A stretch of 26,024 bases of DNA from DASTQL01 sp035761805 (GTDB lineage: Bacteria > Actinomycetota > Actinomycetes > Jiangellales > Jiangellaceae). Positions 1 to 6,371 of the stretch are shown piece by piece. Location: NCBI GenBank assembly GCA_035761805.1, contig DASTQL010000117.1:1-26024 (forward strand), written 5' to 3'. The position numbers were made by a program, and so were the translations under genes. The notes beneath the pieces were generated by a model that was not told the DNA's origin, did not search any database, and saw only the letters and a list, made by a program, of their open reading frames with translations. The stretch's first letter is position 1. The number at the start of each line of letters is the position of its first letter.

Positions 1-205
1 AGAGGAAGCAGAGGGTCACCGGGACCACCGGGAGCAGCGCCAGCACGCCGCCGACCAGGAGCCCGCCGGTCCCGACCTCGGCCCCGATCGCGGCGAGCAC
101 GACCAGCGCGGCCCAGCCCAGGACCACGGCCAGGACCACCGCGACGAGCACGCGACGGACGAGCCCCGCGGCTCCGCGCCGGTACGACGGGATGGGGTCC
201 GCCAT
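1..205 (-). CDS. Membrane protein, N-terminal part (PrsW-like), cut by the window edge
   Basis: Reading leftward from an ATG at 205, 68 codons stay open to the edge. The product begins MADPIPSYRRGAAGLVRR and is followed by two hydrophobic stretches (about residues 19-41 and 47-68) separated by a short GAEVGTG turn. That is a short basic cytoplasmic start with two membrane helices. The second helix ends ALLPVVPVTLCFL, which resembles the start of actinobacterial PrsW-family intramembrane proteases, where a similar ALLPVP segment leads into a WLDR motif. That motif would lie beyond the edge. The membrane nature is seen directly; the PrsW assignment is inference from a short stretch. No Shine-Dalgarno is obvious upstream of 205. 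The gene is divergent from the small gene at 305. Confidence 0.55.
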   Translation of the reverse strand, partial: MADPIPSYRRGAAGLVRRVLVAVVLAVVLGWAALVVLAAIGAEVGTGGLLVGGVLALLPVVPVTLCFL

Positions 206-304
206 GGGGCGCAAGCCTAAGAGCGGCCGGAGGTCGCGAGCAGCCTGGCGTAGCGTGGAGCCCGGGCGACCGGCGGTGTGCCAGGCCCGGGACGGGGTTC
301 GACG

Positions 305-562
305 ATGGGTGACGAGGCGAGGGACGAGGAGCAGCTGCGGGCACAGGTACCGCAGCTCGACGAGCGGGCCCGGCGAGCCCTGGCCACGGCCGAGCAGTGG
401 GTCGGCGGGGCCGTGCAGGGCGTGGCCATCGGCGCCACCGACGTCGGCGAGCAGGCGCTGGTCGTCTACGTGACGCCGCCGCACGACCGGCCGCTGCCCG
501 CGGAGTGCGAGGGCCTCCCGGTGGTGGTCCGGGAGACCGACCCGTTCACCGCGGGCGGCTGA
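305..562 (+). CDS. Small protein resembling the N-terminal domain of the adjacent trypsin-like protease
   Basis: This encodes 85 residues. The ATG at 305 is preferred over an in-frame GTG at 278 because a purine-rich GGACGGGG lies about 7 nt upstream. An N-terminal charged helix (about residues 1-35, many Glu/Arg) is followed by a compact beta-rich segment, GAVQGVAIG, then ALVVYVTPPHDRPLP, GLPVVVRETDPFTAGG. The order V-x-GV-x-IG, a strand of the LVVYV type, a proline turn and a final hydrophobic strand ending in G matches residues 38-91 of the protease encoded convergently just downstream (VVGVGIG, VMVLVSHKLPP, TDVLEVG). No catalytic residues are present. I infer a stand-alone copy of that accessory domain. 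No family name is claimed. The two stop codons are 23 nt apart. Confidence 0.6.
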   Translation: MGDEARDEEQLRAQVPQLDERARRALATAEQWVGGAVQGVAIGATDVGEQALVVYVTPPHDRPLPAECEGLPVVVRETDPFTAGG

Positions 563-585
563 CCGGCCCCCTCACCCGGCCCGGC

Positions 586-1575
586 TCACGGCCAGAGCCG
601 CACCTGCAGGGCCAGCTGCACCGTGGCGATGGGGTTGAGGATCGTCGCCACCGACGAGCCGGCGAAGAGCAGCCCCACCGGGTTGTTGGCGACGTCGAGC
701 ACGAGGCTCCCGGAGTCCCCGCCGGCGGACATGTCGGTCGTGACGATCTGGTTGCAGAACTTCGCCACCCGGCCACCGCCGTAGTTGACGTTGACCGTCG
801 CCGCGATGGCGGTCACCCGGCCCGTGGTGAAGTCGGTCGTCCGCCCGGTCTTCTTCAACACCATGCCGACGGCAGCGGCCTGGGCCAGGGACGCGGGGTG
901 GCCGTTCCAGTAGATGTCCCGGTCGAGCTGGTGGAAGACGACCTCGGCGACGGCGGCGTCGACGTGGTTGCAGGTGCCGTCGAACTTGATCGGCACGAAC
1001 CGCGCCAGCCGGCCGATGACGTCACCGGGCGCGGTGCCACCGTCGACCCTCCCCGGCTGGATGACCGGGTCGCCGATGCGGGCGTCGTTGGAGTTCGCCA
1101 GGACGTGGTTGTTGCTGAGGATGTAGTAGCGCGGCGGCTTGCTCGGGAACGGCGAGAGGTCGTAGCACCCGGCCCCGATCGTCCCCGCGGTCACGCTGGG
1201 GTGGCCGACGCTGTACCCGGGCCGCACGGGACGCACCCGCTCGCGCAGGGTGAGGACGTCGAGGTCCGACGCCGGCGCGGCGTCGTCGCCGGCGAAGAGC
1301 GTGCCGACCTCGAGCACGTCGGTGGGCTGTCTCCCGACGGTCTTGGGCACCAGGTCGCTGCCCAGCACCCCTGGCGGCAGCTTGTGGCTGACCAGGACCA
1401 TCACGCTCGGCGTCTCGGTCTGCACCCCGTCCTTGATCTTCCGGCCGATCCCCACGCCGACGACGTTCTCGCGGCCGAGCAGGTCGTCCTCGGCGGCTGC
1501 TCTCGACCGCACGGTCGCCTCGAAGGCGTCGGGCAGCGGTGCCTCGGCGGCGGCGTAGAGCTCCTCGTGCTCCAT
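586..1575 (-). CDS. Cytosolic trypsin-like serine protease
   Basis: The product is 329 residues and starts at an ATG at 1575 with GGGAGGG just upstream. Longer readings in this frame run through the tRNA-Arg gene and are rejected. Residues 1-35 are helical and acidic, 36-95 form a beta-rich domain (VVGVGIGRK, SVMVLVSHKLPP, TDVLEVG), and the chymotrypsin-fold protease follows. The catalytic triad is visible: His157 in LSNNHVLA, Asp206 in CNHVDAAVAE, Ser288 in AGGDSGSLV. There is no signal peptide or membrane helix, so it should act in the cytoplasm, unlike most secreted trypsins. The architecture (GIG-type N-terminal domain plus GDSGS protease) recalls bacterial relatives of plant NAL1-like proteases; that relationship is inference. 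The substrate is unknown. The small gene at 305-562 may encode a partner or inhibitor, because it resembles the N-terminal domain here. Confidence 0.85.
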   Translation of the reverse strand: MEHEELYAAAEAPLPDAFEATVRSRAAAEDDLLGRENVVGVGIGRKIKDGVQTETPSVMVLVSHKLPPGVLGSDLVPKTVGRQPTDVLEVGTLFAGDDAAPASDLDVLTLRERVRPVRPGYSVGHPSVTAGTIGAGCYDLSPFPSKPPRYYILSNNHVLANSNDARIGDPVIQPGRVDGGTAPGDVIGRLARFVPIKFDGTCNHVDAAVAEVVFHQLDRDIYWNGHPASLAQAAAVGMVLKKTGRTTDFTTGRVTAIAATVNVNYGGGRVAKFCNQIVTTDMSAGGDSGSLVLDVANNPVGLLFAGSSVATILNPIATVQLALQVRLWP

Positions 1576-1719
1576 GGACCCTCCCTCGGAGGTCCGCGCC
1601 GGACGGCTCCCCGGTTCGGGACGCGACGACGCCGGCGCTCTCCCCTGTGGGAGGAGCGTCCGACCCCCGTGCCGTGATACACGCGGCGACGGTGGTGCCC
1701 CACAATGGTTCCCGGCCGA

Positions 1720-1792
1720 GCGCCCGTAGCTCAGCGGATAGAGCAGGTGCCTTCTAAGCACTTGGTCGCAGGTTCGAGTCCTGCCGGGCGCG
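1720..1792 (+). tRNA. tRNA-Arg (anticodon TCT)
   Basis: A complete cloverleaf is visible. The 7-bp acceptor stem is GCGCCCG (1720-1726) with CGGGCGC (1785-1791) and discriminator G at 1792. The D arm is GCTC/GAGC. The anticodon stem GGTGC/GCACT (one G-U pair) encloses loop CTTCTAA, giving anticodon TCT. The T arm GCAGG-TTCGAGT-CCTGC is canonical. CCA is not encoded. It reads AGA codons, which are rare in a genome of this base composition. Confidence 0.95.
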
Positions 1793-1832
1793 CTTCCCCA
1801 CCGCCGCCAGCACTCGTACGGAGGGACTCCGG

Positions 1833-2111
1833 GTGAGCAAGCACCGCCGCCGCGGGCGGAGTGGCGAGGCCGTCGACCTCGGCTCCCCCGAGCCGGCGGA
1901 CCCGGTGGGACCGCTCGCGGAGGTCGGGCTGTACGGGCTGCTCGGCGCCGTCGTTGCGGCGGTGGTGATGCTCGCGTCGGGCATGGCGTGGTGGCAGGCA
2001 GCGATCGTGCCGGCCCTGGCCGCCGTGGTCGCGGGCGTGCTCGTGCTCCTGTGGTCCGGGAGTCGCGCTCCGGCCGCCGAGCCCCGGCGGGGGCGTCGGC
2101 GCCGGCGGTAG
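1833..2111 (+). CDS. Small two-helix membrane protein of unknown function
   Basis: The product is 92 residues and starts at a GTG at 1833, with GAGGG (1821-1825) seven bases upstream. It has a basic N-terminus (MSKHRRRGRSGE), an acidic/proline segment, and two membrane helices (about residues 31-49, GLYGLLGAVVAAVVMLASG, and 54-73, WWQAAIVPALAAVVAGVLVL). It ends in a strongly basic tail, RRGRRRRR. Both termini are predicted cytoplasmic by the positive-inside rule. I do not recognise the family. It sits between tRNA-Arg and orn, a gap in which actinobacteria often carry a small membrane protein. The start codon is well supported; the function is not. Confidence 0.7.
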   Translation: MSKHRRRGRSGEAVDLGSPEPADPVGPLAEVGLYGLLGAVVAAVVMLASGMAWWQAAIVPALAAVVAGVLVLLWSGSRAPAAEPRRGRRRRR

Positions 2112-2167
2112 GTGCCGCAGGTCGGCAGGGCGCACCCGTCGGGCACCTGCCCCTAGGGTGGCTCACC

Positions 2168-2806
2168 GTGAACAGCGACCGACTCGTCTGGATCGACTGC
2201 GAGATGACCGGCCTCGACCTGGAGCAGGACGTCCTGGTCGAGGTCGCGGTACTGGTCACCGACGCCGACCTCGAGGTCCTCGGCGAGGGCGTCGACCTGG
2301 TGATCCGGCCGCCGGCCGAGGCGCTCGAGCGGATGGACGACGTCGTGCGCGCGATGCACACGACCTCGGGCCTGATCACCGAGCTCGAGGGGGGTGTGAC
2401 GCTGGAGGAGGCCTCCAGGCAGATCCTCGCCTACGTCACCCAGCACGTCGCCGAGCCGCGCCGGGCACCGCTGGCCGGCAACACCGTCCACATGGACCGG
2501 CTCTTCCTGGCCAAGGAGCTCCCCGACGTGGAGGCCTACCTGCACTACCGCAACGTCGACGTCTCCTCCATCAAGGAGCTGGTCCGGCGCTGGTACCCGC
2601 GGGTCTACTACGCCAGCCCCGCCAAGACCGGCAACCACCGCGCGCTGGGCGACATCCGTGATTCGATCGACGAGCTGCGCTACTACCGGGCGACCGTCTT
2701 CGTCCGACCGCCGGGCCCGGACACGGGGCGGGCCCGGGCGGCTGCCGCGGACGTTGCCGGTGAGGGCACCTCGGACGAGCCGCCGGCGGTGCCCGGCCAC
2801 GCCTGA
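2168..2806 (+). CDS. orn: Oligoribonuclease (DEDDh 3'-5' exoribonuclease)
   Basis: The product is 212 residues. Orn degrades 2-5 nt RNA fragments, and pGpG in cyclic-di-GMP turnover, to mononucleotides in the cytoplasm. The family signature starts immediately: LVWIDCEMTGLD carries the metal ligands Asp10 and Glu12. The middle motif is AGNTVHMDRLFL, and the last is NHRALGDIRDSI with the catalytic His and final Asp. The GTG at 2168 places WIDCEMTG where Orn proteins normally have it, which fixes the start; an AGGGTGG lies just upstream. About 35 C-terminal residues beyond the usual E. coli-like end (after YYRATVFV) are Ala/Gly/Pro-rich and probably disordered. The gene is directly followed by tRNA-His, a frequent actinobacterial arrangement. 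Confidence 0.96.
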   Translation: MNSDRLVWIDCEMTGLDLEQDVLVEVAVLVTDADLEVLGEGVDLVIRPPAEALERMDDVVRAMHTTSGLITELEGGVTLEEASRQILAYVTQHVAEPRRAPLAGNTVHMDRLFLAKELPDVEAYLHYRNVDVSSIKELVRRWYPRVYYASPAKTGNHRALGDIRDSIDELRYYRATVFVRPPGPDTGRARAAAADVAGEGTSDEPPAVPGHA

Positions 2807-2813
2807 CGGCCCC

Positions 2814-2819
2814 TATAAT
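2814..2819 (+). promoter_or_regulatory. TATAAT -10 element for tRNA-His
   Basis: A perfect TATAAT hexamer lies 8 nt after the orn stop codon and 36 nt before the mature tRNA-His 5' end. In such GC-rich sequence this is unlikely by chance. No good -35 hexamer is seen 16-18 nt upstream, where the DNA still encodes the Orn tail. Confidence 0.55.
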
Positions 2820-2855
2820 CGTCAGGCCGTGCCGCCCCCGGGCGGCTCGCGCGTG

Positions 2856-2931
2856 GTGGCTGTAGCTCAGTTGGTAGAGCACCTGGTTGTGGTCCAGGAA
2901 GTCGCGGGTTCAAGTCCCGTCAGTCACCCCA
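2856..2931 (+). tRNA. tRNA-His (anticodon GTG)
   Basis: The acceptor stem GTGGCTG (2856-2862) pairs with CAGTCAC (2921-2927) with one G-U. An additional G at 2855 faces C2928, the G-1 hallmark of tRNA-His. The anticodon stem CCTGG/CCAGG holds loop TTGTGGT with anticodon GTG at 2889-2891. The T arm is GCGGG-TTCAAGT-CCCGT. The 3' CCA appears to be encoded (2929-2931), unlike the other two tRNAs here. A short CCCAC-GAA-GTGGG hairpin (2928-2940) overlaps the 3' end and may help define it. Confidence 0.95.
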
Positions 2932-2977
2932 CGAAGTGGGAGCGGGAGACTGTCGGCGCGATGACGGAGACCAAGCG

Positions 2978-3760
2978 ATGAGACGGGGCCGATCGCGCCG
3001 GGTGGTGCGGGTCGGTGCCCTCGTGGTGGTCGTCGCGGCTGTCGTCGTCGTCGCACCCGGACAAGCGGTCGGCGAGGCACCCGACCCGGATGAAGTGGCG
3101 CTGGCCGCTCGGATCGAGCGCGTCGCCCGGGCCCTCCCCTCGCCCGGACGGCCGGCCCCGCCGGCCGCCGAGTCGGCCGACATCACCCCGCAGCCGACTG
3201 CCCCTCCCGTACGGAAGGGACCGCCGCCGGTCCCGCAGTCCGCCGGCGGTGAGCTGGTCGAGGTGGGGCGGGACCGCCCGGCGACCACGACGGCGGGCCG
3301 CGAGGTCCGCTACCGGGTCGAGGTGGAGCGTGGGCTCCCGGTGCCCACGGCGGGGTTCGCCGTGCTCGTGCACCAGATCCTCGGCGACGCCCGTGGGTGG
3401 CAGGCCCTGGAGGGCGTGCGCTTCGTCCAGGTCTCCGGCGGCGAGGCCGACCTGACGGTCACCCTGGCGTCGCCCGACACGACCGATCGCCTCTGCGCTC
3501 CGCTGCGGACTCGCGGCGAGGTCTCCTGCTGGAACGGTTCCCGCGCGGTGCTCAACGCCAAGCGGTGGGTGCACGGAGCGGCGACCTACGGCGCGGAGCT
3601 GGCCGGCTACCGCTCCTACCTGGTGTCGCACGAGGTGGGCCACGGCCTCGGACACGGGCACGTGGGCTGCCCGGGCACGGGCCGGCCGGCCCCGGTGATG
3701 GTGCAGCAGACCAAGTCCCTCGATGGCTGCACCGCCAACCCGTGGCCGGCCGGCTCCTGA
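2978..3760 (+). CDS. Secreted DUF3152 protein with metzincin-type zinc motif
   Basis: The product is 260 residues, with an ATG at 2978 and GGAGA eight bases upstream. An in-frame GTG at 2936 sits at the edge of the tRNA-His and is rejected. Residues 1-30 form an arginine-rich start and a Val/Ala signal peptide. A Pro-rich linker (about 45-90) follows. The conserved DUF3152 domain covers about 95-260 and ends with SHEVGHGLGHGH at 217-228, followed by GCPGTGRPAPVM and DGCTANPWP. HExxHxxGxxH (His218, Glu219, His222, His228) is the metzincin zinc signature, so an extracellular metalloprotease-like fold is expected. The family has no assigned substrate that I know of. The linker contains one copy of the GTACGG palindrome (3204-3219) described among the findings. 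Confidence 0.9.
   Translation: MRRGRSRRVVRVGALVVVVAAVVVVAPGQAVGEAPDPDEVALAARIERVARALPSPGRPAPPAAESADITPQPTAPPVRKGPPPVPQSAGGELVEVGRDRPATTTAGREVRYRVEVERGLPVPTAGFAVLVHQILGDARGWQALEGVRFVQVSGGEADLTVTLASPDTTDRLCAPLRTRGEVSCWNGSRAVLNAKRWVHGAATYGAELAGYRSYLVSHEVGHGLGHGHVGCPGTGRPAPVMVQQTKSLDGCTANPWPAGS
3204..3219. repeat. GTACGG palindrome copy in the DUF3152 linker
   Basis: CTCCCGTACGGAAGGG, identical to 11471-11486. Here it encodes the PVRKG stretch of a Pro-rich linker. Confidence 0.5.
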
Positions 3761-3780
3761 CCGGGGCGTCTTCGGTCAGG
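3756..3780. terminator. Hairpin shared by two convergent genes
   Basis: CCTGACCG (3756-3763) and CGGTCAGG (3773-3780) form a perfect 8-bp stem with a 9-nt loop. The arms contain the stop codons of both convergent genes (3758-3760 on plus, 3776-3778 on minus). There is no T-run. It looks like a compact bidirectional termination or mRNA-end hairpin. Confidence 0.55.
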
Positions 3781-4183
3781 TCATCGTGCCGAGCAGGTCC
3801 CTGCAGGTCTGCTCGCACCGGCTGCACGCCTCCGCACAGATCCGGCAGTGCTCGTGCATCGCCGCGTGCGACTCGCACTCCTCGGCGCAGGCCGCGCAGA
3901 CCGTGGCACACGCCTCGAGCAGGGCACGGACCGTGGCGAGGTCGTCGGTCGGCTGTCGGCTGAGGGCGCGTGCCGTGGCCTCGCAGATGTCCGCGCAGGC
4001 GAGGTCGGTGCGGATGCACGGCCTGAGGTCGGCCACCGACCTCTCGGCGAGGCACGCAGACGCACAGGTCGAGCAGGCCTGGGCGCAGTCCAGCGTGGCG
4101 TCGATCGCGGCCACCAGGGCCTTGCGGTCGAGCTCGGAGGTGACGTCGGGATGCGTCTCGAGCATGGCAGCGGCGTAGGTCAT
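3776..4183 (-). CDS. Four-helix-bundle copper-storage (Csp-type) protein
   Basis: The product is 135 residues, with an ATG at 4181-4183 preceded by GGAGG. Sixteen cysteines (33, 37, 40, 44, 56, 63, 67, 92, 96, 99, 103, 113, 116, 120, 123, 127) lie in helix-compatible CxxxC and CxxC spacings such as CAQACSTCASAC and CRICAEACSRC. This is the pattern of Csp proteins, in which four helices line their core with Cys and load many Cu(I) ions. His109 and His112 sit near the open end. There is no signal peptide, so it is the cytosolic Csp3 type. It stands alone, without a visible copper exporter or CsoR. A perfect inverted repeat (4233-4255) and a possible stress-sigma promoter lie upstream. Metal identity is inferred from the family. 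Confidence 0.88.
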   Translation of the reverse strand: MTYAAAMLETHPDVTSELDRKALVAAIDATLDCAQACSTCASACLAERSVADLRPCIRTDLACADICEATARALSRQPTDDLATVRALLEACATVCAACAEECESHAAMHEHCRICAEACSRCEQTCRDLLGTMT

Positions 4184-4216
4184 GTGGGCCTCCGGGTCGT
4201 CCGGTCCCGATCTCGC

Positions 4217-4242
4217 CTACCCGTCCCGTGAGCGTGGCACAC
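4217..4242 (-). promoter_or_regulatory. Weak stress-sigma promoter match upstream of the Csp-type gene
   Basis: On the minus strand the sequence reads GTGT, a 16-nt spacer, then GGGTAG, ending about 34 nt before the start codon. This fits GNNT-N14-16-GGGTA(C/T) except for the last base. The -35 half is loosely defined, so a chance match is possible. Confidence 0.3.
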
Positions 4243-4255
4243 GTCATGTGCCACG
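4233..4255. promoter_or_regulatory. 9-bp perfect inverted repeat, candidate operator
   Basis: CGTGGCACA (4233-4241), 5-nt spacer CGTCA, TGTGCCACG (4247-4255). It overlaps the upstream end of the candidate promoter of the Csp-type gene and lies about 57 nt upstream of tRNA-Lys on the other strand. The size and symmetry suit a dimeric regulator. It is not followed by a T-run and is not at a gene end, so a terminator is less likely. Confidence 0.45.
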
Positions 4256-4311
4256 GCGCTCCACGGGTTTCATCGCGGCATCCGGCGGCTGGTATCTTCG
4301 ACCGGCGTCGC

Positions 4312-4384
4312 GCGCCGTTAGCTCAATTGGCAGAGCAGCTGGCTCTTAACCAGCGGGTTCGGGGTTCGAGTCCCTGACGGCGCA
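4312..4384 (+). tRNA. tRNA-Lys (anticodon CTT)
   Basis: The acceptor stem GCGCCGT (4312-4318) pairs with ACGGCGC (4377-4383), with discriminator A4384 and no encoded CCA. The D arm is GCTC/GAGC. The anticodon stem GCTGG/CCAGC holds loop CTCTTAA, giving anticodon CTT. The T arm is CGGGG-TTCGAGT-CCCTG with one G-U. A possible -10 element, TATCTT, lies at 4293-4298. Confidence 0.95.
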
Positions 4385-4472
4385 CCCTGGACAACGCCGT
4401 GACCCGAGGGGGCGGCGTGGCCTGGACCGGAGCATGGGCCGTCACGATGAACAGCCCGAGACGACGAGGCCA

Positions 4473-5618
4473 TCACTGGTGCACGCCACCGGCACGCTGC
4501 GAGCGGTCGTCGACGACGCTGGCCGGGGCTGCGGACTCCCCCACGGCGTCGGAGAGCCGACGTTCCGGCCGGTCCTCGACCGAGAGGTTCTCGACGAGCA
4601 TGACGGCCAGGTCGTCGGTCAGCTCCGCGTCCGGGACGTAGCCCCGAACGGCGTCGAGTATGTCCTCGAGCGCCGCCTCGACGGTGCCGGAGGCCAGCAG
4701 CGGTGCCAGCGGGAGGACAGGGAGGAAGCGGCCACGACGGTCGCGCGCCTCGCTGAGCCCGTCCGTGTAGATCAGCAGCCGGTCGCCCGGTTCCCACGGC
4801 AGGTCCAGGGCAAGGTAGACATCTCCGAGGCCGAGCGGCAGGCCGGCCGGCGCCTCGAGGAGCGACGCGTGGCCGTCGGGGCGGATGTGGACGGGCGGTG
4901 GGTGCCCACAGCTGACCAGCGTCAGTCGGGCGGGGTCCGACACGTCGACCAGCAGTGCCGTGACGAACTCCTCCTCGTCGAAGAACGGCGCGAGGTACCG
5001 GCTCATGTGCGAGGCGACCGCGGGGAGGTCGGGTTGCGTCGCCGCCGCCTGGCGAAACGCGCGGATGACCCGGGCTGCCTGCTCGACCGCACCGATGCCC
5101 TTCCCTCGGACGTCACCGACGAGCAGGCGGACCCGCTCGTCCGAGTGGTAGCAGTCGTACAGGTCTCCTCCGACGACCGCCTCCTGGGCCGCCGACAGGT
5201 ATCGGGCGGCGAGAGCCACGTGTCCCACCACCTCGGGCAGCGTGGGCAGGATGGTCCGCTGCGCCACCTCCGCGATCTCCGCCATCCGCGCATACCGGTG
5301 CTCCCGGCGCACGCGGACGATCGAGATGGCGACGGCGGCGGCAGCGATGAGAGCGACGTCTACGACCCGGACGATTTGCTGCGGCGTGTCGAAGACGTCG
5401 TTCCACCAACCGGCGGCGACCGTCAGCGCAAAGGCCGCGACGGCGTACACGGCCGTCGCCGGCGCCGGGAGCACGGCGCAGGCGACGAGAGGTGCGAGCG
5501 CGAACAGCGGCGCAAGCACGACGGGGTCGTCGACGAGCACGTCGACGACGGCGATGACGACCAGCAGCACCGTCGCCAGTCCCACGCCGACAGCCCGAGT
5601 CGCTCGATCGCCGGTCAT
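4473..5618 (-). CDS. Membrane-anchored PP2C/SpoIIE-type serine phosphatase (RsbU-like)
   Basis: The product is 381 residues. The ATG at 5618 is chosen because GGAG lies 5 nt upstream; a GTG two codons earlier overlaps that site. Residues 1-105 contain hydrophobic segments (LATVLLVVIAVVDVLV, a second LAPLVACAVLP-type pair, and VVDVALIAAAAVAISIV), predicting a membrane domain with three or four helices. A short helix (RREHRYARMAEIAEVAQRTI) links to the PP2C domain, with GGDLYDCYH, VGDVRGKGIGAVE, SCGHPPPVHI, IYTDGLSEARD and ELTDDLAVMLVE carrying the Mn/Mg-binding Asp residues. Such enzymes dephosphorylate anti-anti-sigma proteins and so activate stress sigma factors. The membrane part probably senses an envelope signal. 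No anti-anti-sigma gene is adjacent. Confidence 0.93.
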   Translation of the reverse strand: MTGDRATRAVGVGLATVLLVVIAVVDVLVDDPVVLAPLFALAPLVACAVLPAPATAVYAVAAFALTVAAGWWNDVFDTPQQIVRVVDVALIAAAAVAISIVRVRREHRYARMAEIAEVAQRTILPTLPEVVGHVALAARYLSAAQEAVVGGDLYDCYHSDERVRLLVGDVRGKGIGAVEQAARVIRAFRQAAATQPDLPAVASHMSRYLAPFFDEEEFVTALLVDVSDPARLTLVSCGHPPPVHIRPDGHASLLEAPAGLPLGLGDVYLALDLPWEPGDRLLIYTDGLSEARDRRGRFLPVLPLAPLLASGTVEAALEDILDAVRGYVPDAELTDDLAVMLVENLSVEDRPERRLSDAVGESAAPASVVDDRSQRAGGVHQ

Positions 5619-5670
5619 CCACACTCCGCGTCGCGCACGGGAGAGCCGAGGTCGGCCGTGATCCTAACCG

Positions 5671-5697
5671 CGGACGGCCGGACAAGTCCGCCGTCCG
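5671..5697. promoter_or_regulatory. Inverted repeat between divergent genes
   Basis: CGGACGGC (5671-5678) and GCCGTCCG (5690-5697) are perfect 8-bp arms, and the centre contains a second palindrome, CGGAC-AA-GTCCG (5679-5690). It lies in the 141-bp divergent gap, about 53 nt upstream of the phosphatase start and 63 nt upstream of the gene at 5760. It is a candidate operator. Confidence 0.4.
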
Positions 5698-5759
5698 GGC
5701 GGGGACGATGATGTCTCCCAGCCGTGACGGTCGTACCCGTCGACAGGAGGGAGGTCGGC

Positions 5760-6314
5760 ATGACCGATGCCGCAGAGGAGCACCGAGCTGTCGCCGGGGT
5801 CTTCACCGAACGGGTCCGTGGGACCCCCGCCGGGGCCTGGGACAACCCGTCGCCGTGCGCGGGCTGGCGCGCCAGGGATGTCGTGGGGCACCTGGTCGAG
5901 TGGTTCCCCGCGTTCCTGAGCAGCGGGGCCGGCGTCAGGCTCCCCAAGGGCCCCTCGGTCGACGAGGACCCGGTTGGTGCCTGGCTGGTCCACAGCGACG
6001 GCGTGCAGGCCCTGCTGGACGACCCAGCTACGCCCACCCGGGTGCTGAAGGATCGGCACGTCGGCGACCTCACGCTCGACCGGGCGGTCGACGCGTTCTA
6101 CACCGGCGACGTCTTCCTGCACACCTGGGACCTGGCCCGCGCCACCGGCCAGGACGAGCGCCTCGACCCCGACCGCTGCGCACGGATGCTCGAGGCGATG
6201 CTGCCCATGGACGAGGCGCTGCGGGCCAGCGGCCACTACGGACCGCGGGTCGAGGTGCCGGACGACGCCGACGTCCAGACCCGCCTGCTGGCCTTCATCG
6301 GGCGTTCGCCGTAG
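5760..6314 (+). CDS. TIGR03086-type DinB-fold metal-binding protein (mycothiol-dependent enzyme family)
   Basis: The product is 184 residues, with an ATG at 5760 and a strong AGGAGGGAGG upstream; an in-frame GTG at 5724 has no comparable site. The N-terminal CAGWRARDVVGHLVEW motif (His44) and the FYTGDVFLHTWDLARATGQD motif (Asp117, His121) are the hallmarks of this family, whose DinB four-helix fold binds a divalent metal through three ligands. Characterised relatives use mycothiol, the actinobacterial thiol, for isomerisation or conjugation, for example maleylpyruvate isomerase. No aromatic-catabolism genes lie nearby, so the substrate is open; detoxification is a reasonable guess. It is divergent from the phosphatase and 57 nt upstream of the AlkZ-like gene on the same strand. 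Confidence 0.87.
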   Translation: MTDAAEEHRAVAGVFTERVRGTPAGAWDNPSPCAGWRARDVVGHLVEWFPAFLSSGAGVRLPKGPSVDEDPVGAWLVHSDGVQALLDDPATPTRVLKDRHVGDLTLDRAVDAFYTGDVFLHTWDLARATGQDERLDPDRCARMLEAMLPMDEALRASGHYGPRVEVPDDADVQTRLLAFIGRSP

Positions 6315-6371
6315 CCGGATCCGAGGGTCGGGGCCGCTGATCCTGTCGGTGGCGGCTGGTGGGATCCGGGA

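Noticed and set aside
586..2379. Long minus-strand open frame extending the trypsin-like protease to the right
   Set aside because: The extension crosses tRNA-Arg, the small membrane gene and part of orn on the other strand and has low-complexity composition. The ATG at 1575 with its GGGAGGG is the real start.
4268..4298. Full -35/-10 promoter for tRNA-Lys
   Set aside because: The TATCTT at 4293 is acceptable, but no convincing -35 hexamer lies at 16-18 nt spacing, so only the -10 is mentioned.
6316..6369. CCGGATCC / GGATCCGG inverted repeat in the gap before the AlkZ-like gene
   Set aside because: The arms are 38 nt apart and each contains the self-palindromic GGATCC. Chance is likely, and there is no terminator context.
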